NCBI GenBank assembly: GCA_025765615.1
Contig: JAIVFJ010000144.1
Coordinates: forward strand, 1-64,000
Length of the DNA: 64,000 bases
Origin: Zopfochytrium polystomum
Taxonomy: Eukaryota > Chytridiomycota > Chytridiomycetes > Chytridiales > Chytridiaceae
Direction of reading: 5' to 3'
Translations under genes and position numbers: made by a program
Shown: piece after piece, positions 11,326-22,274 of the stretch
Numbering within the stretch: the first letter of the stretch is position 1
How the letters are laid out: the number at the start of each line of letters is the position of its first letter
Notes under the pieces: generated by a model
What the model saw: only the letters and a program-made list of their open reading frames with translations
What the model was told of the DNA's origin: nothing
The model's database searches: none

Positions 11326-14300
11326 ATGGGTATTCCAAAGGTTGGTGGCCCAGAACTCCTTGCGGGCTGTTCACCCGTCACCACAGTTTTTCCGGTGGAT
11401 CTCGGAGCGCTACCCACTTTGCTCCACACTTATACAAGAAAATCGTATTCCCGAGTTCGGTGCGTTCTCGGGACTTGTTTTTGTTGTGTTTCTGACCCGA
11501 AATTGCAGATAATTTGTATCTAGACATGAACGGCTTAATCCATCCATGCTCGCATCCAAACGACGATAATCCCCATTTCCGTATAACGGAGGAGCAGATC
11601 TTCCTGGCCATCTTCAACTACATCGACGCTCTGTTTTGCCGCATTCGACCGAAAAAGCTGTTCTTCATGGCTGTCGACGGCGTTGCGCCAAGAGCAAAAA
11701 TGAATCAACAGCGCGCTAGGCGGTTCCGAACAGCGCAAGAGGCGGAGGACAACAGAAAGCGCGCAATCCAGCGAGGGGAAGAGTTACCGAAGGAGGCGGC
11801 ATTCGACAGCAACAGTATTACACCAGGTGTGCGAAACAGATGTTTACCCGTCTCTCTAACAGCATCTCTTTAGGAACGCCTTTCATGGCTCGCCTGTCTG
11901 CGAATTTGCAATACTTCGTTTCCAAAAAAATCAGCGAGGACTCGTCATGGGCAAACATCAAAATCGTTCTGTCCGGACATGACGTACCGGGAGAAGGCGA
12001 GCACAAGATTATGGAGTACATCCGAAAGTCAAAGTCTATGCCGGATTACGAACCGAACACTCGTCATTGCCTCTATGGTTTGGACGCTGATTTGATAATG
12101 CTTGGTTTGCTGAGCCACGAGCCGCATTTTTCGCTTCTTCGGGAAGAGGTGACTTTCGGGCGCAAGAAGAAAACATCTGCAACCAGCAATCCCGATTCGC
12201 AAAATTTCTATCTGATGCACCTCTCAATCTTCCGAGAGTATCTGGACTTAGAGTTTTCGTCGCTTAAGGATGTGCTGCCATTTCCCTACGAATTGGAGAG
12301 AATTATTGACGATTTTATTTTGCTGTCTTACTTCGTCGGCAACGATTTTCTTCCAAATTTGCCTGGTATTCATATTAATGAAGGGGCACTTGCGACTTTT
12401 TTCTCCATTTACAAGGCGACGCTACCAACCCTGGGAGGCTACATAAATGCCGAAGGCCGCCTCGACCTTGAACGCGTAGAGACCTTGCTTAAAGAAATTG
12501 CGAATCTGGAGCTGGACGCTTTCGCCGAGGAACGCGTCGACGTAAAGTATCTCGAGGGAAAGAGAGAAAACTTGTCTCCAGAGCCTAGAAATGGCCGTAA
12601 GGGACGTGGAAAAGGACGGCACGGATCTTACAAGCATGTTGTTGGAGAGGATGGGATGGAGGCATTGGAACAGAAGGCGCAAACTCAGCAAAGAAAGAGT
12701 CAATTGGGTGCGTCTGTTGATTTTGACAACCTCGTTTTCGGTGCTAACAGCTGCAAACACGATTTCAGTTATGTCTACTCAGAACAAGGGCCATTATGAT
12801 CGCGTTCGCAATTTCGTAATGAATCGCACTACTGACTCTCCAGAGAGACTGTTTTTTGGCACAAGCTTACCGGCCCGTGAGAGGTCATTTATTACAACAT
12901 TATCAAAAGAATTGGGACTTCGACTCATCGTTGCAGAGAATCCGGATGACTCCGATGATCCTGACACTCAAAGAATCGTGCTGCTGTGGGATGACCACGA
13001 AGATCAAGACGACGAAGAAAGCGATGAGGCCCGCCGGCGAATTTTCAAACGATATGACGCCGCGAAAGTCGAAGACGAAGTGGAAATAGAAAAAAAAGCG
13101 GAAGAAGAAGCGAAGCTGAAAGTTGAAACCGAATTTGTCGATTCCAAGCGTTACTACTACAAAGTTCGTCCGTTCCGAAAAATACTCGATCGTCTGACTA
13201 ACTGCTCTTCCCTTTAAAGGAAAAAATGGGCATTAATTTTGATGATAAAGAGCAGCTTTCGAAATTCGTTTACCACTACGTCGAAGGGCTTCAATGGGTC
13301 TTGTCGTACTATTATCAAGGAGTCCCTTCGTGGGGTTGGTTCTATCCCTACCACTATGCACCGAAAATCACTGGTACAGAGGTCAATGGTTGCGATCTGT
13401 ATTTCAGTTTTTAACTCGTATCGGGCAGATTTGGTGAATCTGAAGCGCTTCGATCCGATAACTTTTGATCTTGGAAAGCCATTCCTTCCCTTTTATCAAC
13501 TGATGGGAGTTCTCCCGGCAGCCTCCGGGAATCTCATACCCGAACCTCTCCGGGACCTAATGACGGATCTAAATTCTCCAATTTTGGACTTTTACCCTCG
13601 AAGTTTTGAGGTTGACTTGAACGGGAAAAAGCAGGACTGGGAAGCAATTGTTTTGATCCCATTTATAGACGAAGCGAGACTTATCTCCGCCATAAAACGT
13701 ATGTGTTACGTGCAGCCTTGGACGTCGTTTGCCTTTTTTTGTAACATAGCTTTTGGGGCCTACAGCCAGAGAGAAACAGCTCACAAAGGAAGAGGTTCTG
13801 AGAAATACTCTTGGGCATGCTTTTATTTTCACCAACGACCCGTCGCAATCCTATCTCTACAAGTCGCCGAGTCCAAACGCGTTTCCAGACATTCAAAGTT
13901 GTACGGCGGTTGTGAAACCATGGCATCCACCTTCGCCAGCGCGTATTTTCACAGGCCTACTTCCCGGAAGCCGTACCGGAAAGGATCTTCTTCCTGGATT
14001 CCCCAGTTTACAGTCTATACCGCATACTGCTACTCTTGGCTTCCACGGTGTGAACGTGTTCAACACGGAGTCGCACAATGAAACCATGGTCGTTACAATC
14101 AGTAATATATTTGAGGGACGCAAAGTGGAGCAGGTCGCTGCATCCCTTTTAGGGCAGCGCGTGTACGTGGCGTGGCCTTTCCTCATCGAGGCGTACGTTA
14201 CTTCTTTGGCTGATGAAATGATGGTGTATACCGAAAGTGCGGGCGCGACAGTTTCTGGGGCACGACGAGTGCAAACAACACCACAAACGGAAAGCGGGCA

Positions 14301-17045
14301 AGATCAGTTCTACAACACCATTGAAAGAGTCGAAGGGGTTTACAGCAAACGCTGGGGTGTTATCACTGGGCCTGTTGACACGGTTGTCGGTGTAAGATTA
14401 CTGAAAGGTGAGGACCGAACTTAATCGCCTCCCCCGAGATTGTCTGAGACTCTGCGGTATGAAAGGTCTTCAACTGTCGGACGATGGTTCCTTAAAGAAA
14501 GACTTTGGCAATGACGCGGAGTCCTTCTTCGCTCTCCAAGCCATCGTCGAAGGAGATGAGTATGAAGATCCGAGGTACGAAGAGAAGCCGCCTCCTCCTC
14601 TCGAGGAAGAATTCCCAATAGGAAGTCAAGTATTCTTCTTGGGACCAGTTAACTATGGCTCGCTCGGAGAGATCACCGGCTACAGCAACGACAACCTCCA
14701 TGTTAAACTTTTGGTGAGTCCGACGCCTTCCATCCAAGCCAGTTACTCACTTTACATCAAGGATCCAATGGACGCAGAGACTTCAGCAAAGTTTGCTTTC
14801 ACTCGAGACATTGCCCTTTCGTGTGAGCGCTTTGATCGATACACCTCTTCGTATCAAGTGGCGAAGATGCTGGGCATTAGCACTATAGTATTGTCGAAGC
14901 TGACGTCCAGTCTCCTTATGAGTTCGAAGAAGGCGGACCAGAAGATCAATATCGGGTTGAACCTAAAGTTTGACGGAAAATCGAAAAAAGTGTTGGGATA
15001 CACAAGGAAGACCGCAGCTGGTTGGGAGTACAGCACGAAAGCTGTAAGTCTTGTACAGGACTACAAGGTACGTTGCTCATGAAAGCAGCCTTGTGCCGAC
15101 GTCTGCCTCAATCGTCCCTCTTCAGAACAAATTTCCGGAGGTGTTCGCCGGACTGCAGAGGAAGATCAAAGCCGACTACTGCGAAGAAACCGACTTTTTC
15201 TCTCCGGAGGTCGCTCACCAAAGAATGGCAGATCTGAAAGAGTGGCTTAAGACTGTTGGAACAAAAGATTTCGACCGAGTTTCGTTGGATACGAGAGCCA
15301 TCACGAAGGTCAATATCCGCGCGATTTGTTGATGTTGGTCACTAAATTTCCAGCAGGATTATGTGAAGCAAATAGAAGACTCAGTGGATCTACTACTGAA
15401 AGGGGTTGTTCCCAACAAAACGCGAGTTGTCAAGAATGTCCCCCGACAGGCAGTTCTTAAACCATCTCACGCTAAACACCGTCTGACGACCCAGACGTTC
15501 GAGCTCGGTGAAAGAGTAGTCTGCGTTTTGGATGCCGGCGTTGTGCCCCTGGCAGCGTTTGGCACTGTGATTGCAATTGACGGAAGGACGGTCGACGTCG
15601 TGTTTGACAAGAAATTTATGAGCGGAACCTCACTAGAAGGACGGTAGGCCCAAAATCTCAACTCCTGCTTATTCGGTTCTAATCTCGTCCCTGGATTGAT
15701 CAGATGCTCCGAGTCTCGCGGAATGTCAGTCTACAAAGAGACCCTTCTCAATCTGTCCAATATACAGCCGCTGTCCGGTCGCCGCCAAGGTGCTCCCGCA
15801 AAGGCTGTCCCAAACAGAATCCCGGGTGCGCCACTTTCTTCTCTTCAACAGCGCCAATACCAGGCAGATCCTTCCAGCATACCGTTAGCACCACCTCCTT
15901 CTCGGCCGGCATGGGGCGGGCAGCCTCAAGGGCGGCCTCAAATCCAGCAACAGCAGCACAAGTCCCAGCAATCTCAGCAGCAACCTTCCTGGTCCCACAC
16001 ACCCGTTAAAAGCACGCAGTCTCACTCGTCGACAGATGCCCCCTTCACCGGTGTGGGCCGAAGGGTCAGTGCCACGTCAGACCAGCAACAACAGCAGCAG
16101 AGGTCCCATCAAGAAGAACCGAAGCCAACCATGATCCAAGGGCGGCCCCGGACAAGCTCGACGCCGGCACCTGTGGCGCCGGGAGTGGCCTCCGCTGGTC
16201 CTCTTGGTGCTCCGACTGATGGCGGGGGTGGCATTCAGGCAATGACCGACAGCATCAAGAGCATGCTTCAAATTGGCGGCAGTCCGGCACCTGAGCCGAA
16301 ACCAGAAGACGTGGCTACGCAGAGCATCAAGTCGATGTTGCAAATCGGAGGGGGCGGCAGCGGCAGCGCGGCGGCTCCGCCGTCGGGCGTGAAGCGGCGG
16401 CCGCAGTCGTTCCACGGGGAGTCGCCGTCTGGGGTCGGCATAGGAGTAGTAGGGTTTGAGGGAGATCGTGCGTTCCAGCAGCAGCAAGGTCCAGACCTCC
16501 AAGCCATGTCGCAGCAGATTCTGGCCACACTTCAGCACCCGCGGGGCGGGGCAGCGTCGGCCCGAAGCGCGGGCGGTGCGATCGGCCGCGGTGGTGGTGC
16601 GTCGTCGTTTGGTGGCGGGACTGTTGGCGGTTGGGGCGGCAACGGAGGCAGTGCGTATGGCAACAACAGCGCGCGAAACCAGTACCAGCAGCAGCAGCCG
16701 CAGCAGCAGCAAGAACAGCACCAACACCAGCACCAGCAGTACCAACCCCAGCCGCAACAGCCGCAGCAGCAGCAGCACCACGTGCTATACCGACCTCCGC
16801 AGTACCACAATGGGCACCCCGCGGCGCAGCCGGCGCACCACTCGTTTTCGGCGCACGGCTCGTCGTCGCGCCCGAGTTTCAATAATAGTAGCGGAGGGGC
16901 ATACCGGCCGTACTTCCAGAACCCGAATCCGCAGTACCAGCACAGCAACGGCGGAGGACGAGGTGGAGGATGGCGCGGCGGTGGTCGCGGAGGCGGCGGC
17001 AGCGGCGGCGCTGGTCGAGGTGGCCGTGCGCCGACGCCGTCATGA
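11326..17045 (+). CDS. XRN1: 5'-3' exoribonuclease 1 (Xrn1)
   Basis: Cytoplasmic 5'-3' exonuclease that degrades decapped mRNA. The start is fixed by the invariant N-terminus MGIPKFFRWISERYP, split by an intron at 11341-11386; a second intron (11460-11508) splits DNLYLDMNG. Catalytic-core blocks are visible in order: LYLDMNGLIHPC, FMAVDGVAPRAKMNQQR, GHDVPGEGEHKIM, YGLDADLIMLGLLSHEP, SYFVGNDFLPNLP and, after an intron near 13163-13219, WVLSYYYQGVPSWGW and PYHYAP. The D1-D4/SH3-like region (14100-15700) includes GVYSKRWGVITG and RGMSVYKETLLNL. About twelve short introns (roughly 30-70 nt) interrupt it, some with a CTAAC-type branch site. The tail from 15790 is disordered: Gln-rich, with two copies of SIKSMLQIGG and a terminal RGG-rich segment. 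Total about 1,700 aa. Confidence 0.95.
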
Positions 17046-17069
17046 GCAGGAGTGGGTCCTATGAAAAGA

Positions 17070-17111
<42 letters not shown>

Positions 17112-17985
17112 GTCCTCGTCTGTGTCTGTTTGTTTCATTTTGTTCTCCCTTGCACGTTTTCCTCCCTTGTCTCTTTCCTTTCTCATGTGTCTGTCTCTAG
17201 CAATCTCTTTCCTGCCTCTCTGTCTCTGTTGCTGTCGTTTCTCTTGTCCTTGTCTGATTGTGTTGTATTGGGCGATGCGAGATTTGGAATGGAATGAAAA
17301 GAAAGCAGCACTGAGAAAAATTGGTTATCAATTGGGTCCAAACCTGGGGGGATGGATGTTGTTCAATGAATAAATACTCGCGGAAGACGTTTTCAGAGCG
17401 GCAATATTAATACCACACCACCAACCACGCAAATCACAAAACTTCCCCCTCCTCTCTTCCCGTTTCCCGTTCATTTCCGCTGGCTCTATATATTATTGCA
17501 AGTGTTTTTTTTCTTTCCCTTTATTTTTCTTTTTTCCTCCCTTTTTTTCTTAGTATGGGCCATTCTTTTTGCGTATGTACTCGTCGTCTCCTCCTCCTCT
17601 TTCATAACAGCTTTTCTTCTCCCTTTCCCTCTGGTTCCCACCACCCATACCACCCAACCACTCACGTTCCACGAAAAAAAAAAAAAAAAAGAAAAAAAAA
17701 AAGAAACCATCCACGTGATTCGAATGGTGCGTGATGATGAATGATGTGACAGCGCCACCCACCATACACCATGCATTATGCACTGGGTTGCGCCCAGCCT
17801 CACCGCCGCGAACCTAACCCACTCACCGCACAACCCTAATTTCCTGCCCCCGATACCCCAAATTCCCATCGTCAATCGATCGATCACTCCGAATGATCTC
17901 GATCACAACGCCATCATTCCGACTGACTGACTGACTGCCCCTCGGTGCCCACCACCCACCCCAACGGACTGAACTGACTGGTGGA
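17046..17985. other. Intergenic region between XRN1 and the F-box gene
   Basis: Starts with a poly-T run (about 17071-17104) just past the XRN1 stop, then CT/T-rich sequence and an A-rich run (17677-17702). It ends in a C-rich, ACCC-type stretch leading into the F-box gene. No conserved ORF. It should carry the XRN1 3' UTR and the next gene's promoter. Confidence 0.5.
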
Positions 17986-20900
17986 ATGCTCTCCATTTTC
18001 GACACCCACTCGGGCTTCCACCCACCCACCCACACGACTTTGGCACTTCCACATACCCCACCCCAACCCACCCCCACACCCACCATCCGTCGCGCGCCCC
18101 CAACGCAGTCGCGCATCAAAGGCTGGTTCGATCGCATCCTGAGCCCGACGGCGCGCGGACCCGTTCGGGAGCAGCAGCAGCAGCAGGAGCTGCCCATCGA
18201 GCAGTTTGTCGACCGCGTCGTGGACTTTAGCTCTGGTAAGCTATTCCACGCCACAAGCAACCAGCTTTGACCCGCGCGTGCTCTGCTTTGGTTGCCCCAC
18301 CTCCGCACTCCCTCATTGTGTTTTTTTTTTTTTTTTTTTTTTTGTTTTTTTTGTTTGTGTATTACGGCAGAGTACTCCAGCCCGGCTTGGGGGGCTTCGA
18401 GGGTATGCGGTCCGCCGCGCGCTTACCCGGCCTATGGCGATCAGCAAGAGGTGCGTTGAGAGGAGCCGAGTATTTATTGTTTGACCTGCAAATTGCGCAG
18501 ACATGGGCTCCGCGCGGGTACGGTCCCGAATACAGCAAAGAGTTCCTCGTCCTGGCCTTCCGGCGCCCCGTCCACGTCGAGAAGGTCCGCATCTGGGAAA
18601 CTAACTGCCCCGGCGCCGTCGTGCGGCTCTCGGTTGCCGAGCTGCCCTTCTCCAACGACCTGTTCCAAGCCGTCCCTTTGCCGTCGGCAGCGTCGTCCTC
18701 GCTGTCTCCCTCGCTGCCGCCGGGTGACTGGGCCGAGCCTCCCCCGCGAGACATTCGACTCCCGCCCCCCGAAGCGTTTACAGTGATTTGGTCGGGGACA
18801 CCGCAGGATGCGCCAAAAGTGTCTCGCATATTCGAACCAAGGCTCAAGGTCAAGGGCGTCAAGGCGCAGCTGTGAGTACGTGTGCTTGGTGCCGGAATCA
18901 GGTCACAAATTGCTCTTTATGATAACTCAAAACCATCTAATTATCGTTTGCGTACCAACTCGATTTGCAGTCTTCGGATCGATATAGACCTCACGTCATC
19001 CAGCACCTGGTACGAAGTCGACGCCGTGTCGTTGGTCGGCGTTCCAGCGATCGAAGAAGCCCCGCCCGCCGAAGTGATCGCGCAACAAGAACTCTGGGGT
19101 TCCACCACGCCGCCATCGCCGCCGCCCGTTTCGACGCCAGAAAACGTCGGCCAGTGGGTTTCCAACGTCCTGGACTTTTCCAGCCAGTACGGCGTCGCCA
19201 GCTGGGCGGCCTACAACGTGGTCGGCCCGCCCAACGTCTACCCGGCCTTTGGCGACTTTGCCGAAGCCTGGGCGCCCTCGCGCTTTGGCGAAAACGCCGA
19301 GTCCTTGGTCGTGCTCGTCGACCGGCCCGTCCGCGTCGCCGAAGTCATCGTCTGGGAGACCCTCGAGCCGGGCGCCGTCGTCAGGATCCTCGCACTCCCG
19401 CTCTCGCCCCGCGAGCTCGTCGAGACCGCCGTCCTCGGCGCGCCGCTGTCGCCCCCCGGCGCGGATCGGCTGGAAAAGATCAGGGCCCACGGGCTCGGCT
19501 TCTCGTCTCCGCCCGCTTTTGACGAGTGGGCGGTGCTTTGGTCCGGCGAGACGCAGTTCAAGGACTTGTCGCGGCGTGCTCGCATCTTTAGGCCGGAGCT
19601 ACATCGGAAGGATGTTGTCGCGCAGCTGTTTAAGGTGTGTGTGTGTGTGTGTGTGTGTGTGTCGTCTGCGTGTCCATATTGCAGACAACTTTTATTTGTC
19701 TGACTGAAATTTTTCCCGGCTCAGATCGAATTGGATACCGCAGGAGCGTCAACGTGGCCGGAAATCGACGCCATTCAAATCCGCGGCAGCATCGTGCCGC
19801 GTTCGGCATCCATCGCGGACCTTTACCACAGCCTCCCAGTGCCCCTTCCACCGCTTGCAATCCATGGGACATCCGCGGACCAGCAGTCTGCCAGCCCGAT
19901 CTGCTCACTCGACGAAGACTCGTTTGCCTGCATCGCCCAGTACCTTCACGTATCCGCCCTCGGCCGCCTCGCCCAGACCTGCCGCATACTCAACGCCTTT
20001 CTTCGAAACGACCGTTTCCTAAAATCCCGCATACAGCATCTCCGAATCCTTTCCACCGCCGCCAGCCTCGCCCCGCTCTTTGGCGACTTTGCATTCTCCC
20101 CTGCCGTCGATACACCCGCCGCCGCAGCCGCCGCCAACCCGCACACTATTCTTCTGACCGCACCACCCCCCCCGCCACCGCAAGGAGTCTACTCGATCAC
20201 CGAGCTCGTAGCCGCGTTTGGCGAGTCGATGCTGCTCCGCCCCGCCCCCGCGCTGTGCCTGCACGGCCACCTGCGCTACGGCCAGGCGTGCCGCTGCCCT
20301 CCATCGGGCCAGCTCCCGATTCGCCGCGGCGGCGGCACCAGCCACACCGTGGACGTTGCCGAACCGCCGCACGGCGCGTACGTCGAGATGCCCGACACGC
20401 TGCTGTTCTTCCAGGCCGCGCACACGATCGAAATGTGGTTCCGCGTCGTCGAACCCGTCCAGTGGACCGCGCACGCCGCCATCGACTCGACTGCCGTGCA
20501 GCGCGAACGCGGCGGCGTGCTGTTTGGCGGTCAGCTGCTTCACGCGACGGAGGCCGCGCCCGACGCGTATTGGTGGAACCACGGTGAGTCACTTTAAATA
20601 AGTGATTTTTGTTCTACTTTAAATTTTCCGTTTCAATATCATACCTGGGATAAATAACAAGCCTGCGCCACGCCCTTTCCTTTTTTTTTTTTTTTTTTTT
20701 CTTTCCCTTTCCACGGAATATAAGCCTCACTCTACGTCGGTGTGGACGGACGAATCCGCAAAACCGTGCAAGCTGCCGACGCCCCCATCCTGACGGGCCC
20801 GCACGTCGCGGACGGCCGCTGGCACCACGTGGCGGTCACGGGCGATGCGGTCGTGCAGCAGCTCTTTGTCGACGGCGCGCTCCACGACGCCTGCGAAGTG

Positions 20901-21896
20901 CCTCTGCCGTCCGCCGAACCGGACCAGTTTGCGAACCACACGGTCTTTTTCCAGATCGGAACCGGCCTCCTCGCCACGGAGTACCCCGGCGCGCCGTCGT
21001 ACCTGCGGCCGCCGCCGCCGCCGCCGACGGATGCGGGCGAGGCGGGCGGGGCAGGGGAGGAGAATGCGGCGACGACGTCGGCGGCCGCGCCTCAACAGCA
21101 GCAGCAGCAGCAGGCCGCTCAGCAGCAGGCCGCACAGCCGCAGCCGCCGGCGGCCGACTGGTGCGCGTTCACGGGCGACATCACCGAGGTGCGGGCGTGG
21201 CGCACCGCGCTGTGCGAGGCGGACGTCCGCGCGCTGATGCGGGTCGCGATCGTCGGCGACCACGCGGCGAACCGCGTGCCGCTCCTTCGCGACGCGGAGC
21301 GGCGCGCCCGGCGGCGGCGGTGGGAGCGAGCTGAGGCTGGCGAGGAGGGAGGGGACGGGGTCGAGGGCGGGGGGGACGTGGAGTTGGATGAGGAGGAGGA
21401 AGACGAGGACGAGACGACGGCGCTGGCGGCCGAGGACGTGAGGCCGGACGTGATGGTTGCGGACGCGGACGAGGTCGAGCCCTTTCTGGCGGTGGGTGGT
21501 GGTGGTGCTGTGGGCGAGGTTGACGCGGCGGCAGCATCCGCGGGAGCAGCGGCGGGGGCCGGGGAACCCACGCTGGCGGCATCACCGCGCCGGTTCGTGC
21601 ACCGGCACCTGCTGTACCGCGTCTCGGGAGGGGCGGGCGGGTGTCGGTATGCGGGCAACGGCGAGCCGCGGCGGCGCGCGGCGCTGCTGCACCGCGCCGC
21701 GGAGGAGGAGTGGGGGTTGCGGGGGGACGCGCGGGGTTCGGCTACTGTTGATGTTGTGAGGCGGCGGGACGCGCGGGTCGGTGCGGTTCTGCAGCGGCGC
21801 GTGGCGGGCGGGCCGGTCGCGTGGAAGGGCGTGTTCCGGCCGGTGCGGGTGCGCGGAGGGTTTGTGGGGACGCCGTGGGAGGCGGCGGGCGTGTGA
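17986..21896 (+). CDS. F-box protein with two FBXL4/pappalysin-like modules and a LamG-like domain
   Basis: About 1,100 aa in six exons. Two tandem beta-sandwich modules resemble those of FBXL4 and pappalysin. Module 1 has DFSSEYSSPAWGASRV, YPAYGD, TWAPRG and IWETNCPGAVVRL (18220-19050). Module 2 has VLDFSSQYG, NVYPAFGDFAEAWAP and VWETLEPGAVVRI (19150-19780). An F-box follows (about 19898-20030; CSLDEDSFACIAQYL, LGRLAQTCRILNAF), which would dock Skp1 in an SCF ubiquitin ligase. A concanavalin A/LamG-like domain spans about 20370-21230 (IEMWFRVVEPVQWTA, DGRWHHVAVTGD, VFFQIG), split by an intron with a poly-T run. The C-terminus is acidic, then Arg/Gly-rich without a known domain. The intron at 19636 begins inside a GT microsatellite. 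Likely a substrate adaptor that uses beta-sandwich modules to bind its target; the target is unknown. The start ATG is the first in frame, but upstream exons are possible. Confidence 0.8.
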
Positions 21897-22274
21897 GAGA
21901 GGGAGGGAGTGTGAGTCTCTGTGTGTGTGGAGTGGAGTGAAGTAAAATGAATGTGTGCGTGTGTGTGTGTGGGTGTGGTGTGAGGTTGTTGGTGTGGTTG
22001 GATTCCACACCCTTCCGTTTTTTTTTGGCTGTCTTCGTGTCTGTCTGTCTGCCTGTCTCTCTCCGCTTGCTTTTCTATCCCAGAGTCCAAGGGAATGGTG
22101 GGTGGACCGTGGAGGGTTTTGGCCTTCTCAACTGAATTTCTTTTAATTTTCATTTGATTCATTCTGTGGTGGTCGTCCGCTGTAAGCATTTTAAACAGCT
22201 CTGTAATTATGATTTTTTGTGGGTGTTGAGCACTGTTTGAAAATTTGAAGGATGTGTGGAAATGCAAGGTGAGA
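21897..22274. other. Spacer at the left edge of the mobile island
   Basis: Contains a short GT microsatellite (about 21953-21971), CTGT repeats (about 22038-22060) and the presumed 3' UTR of the F-box gene. From about 22150 the sequence becomes noticeably more AT-rich, in line with the TIR-NACHT relic that follows. No gene seen. Confidence 0.5.
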
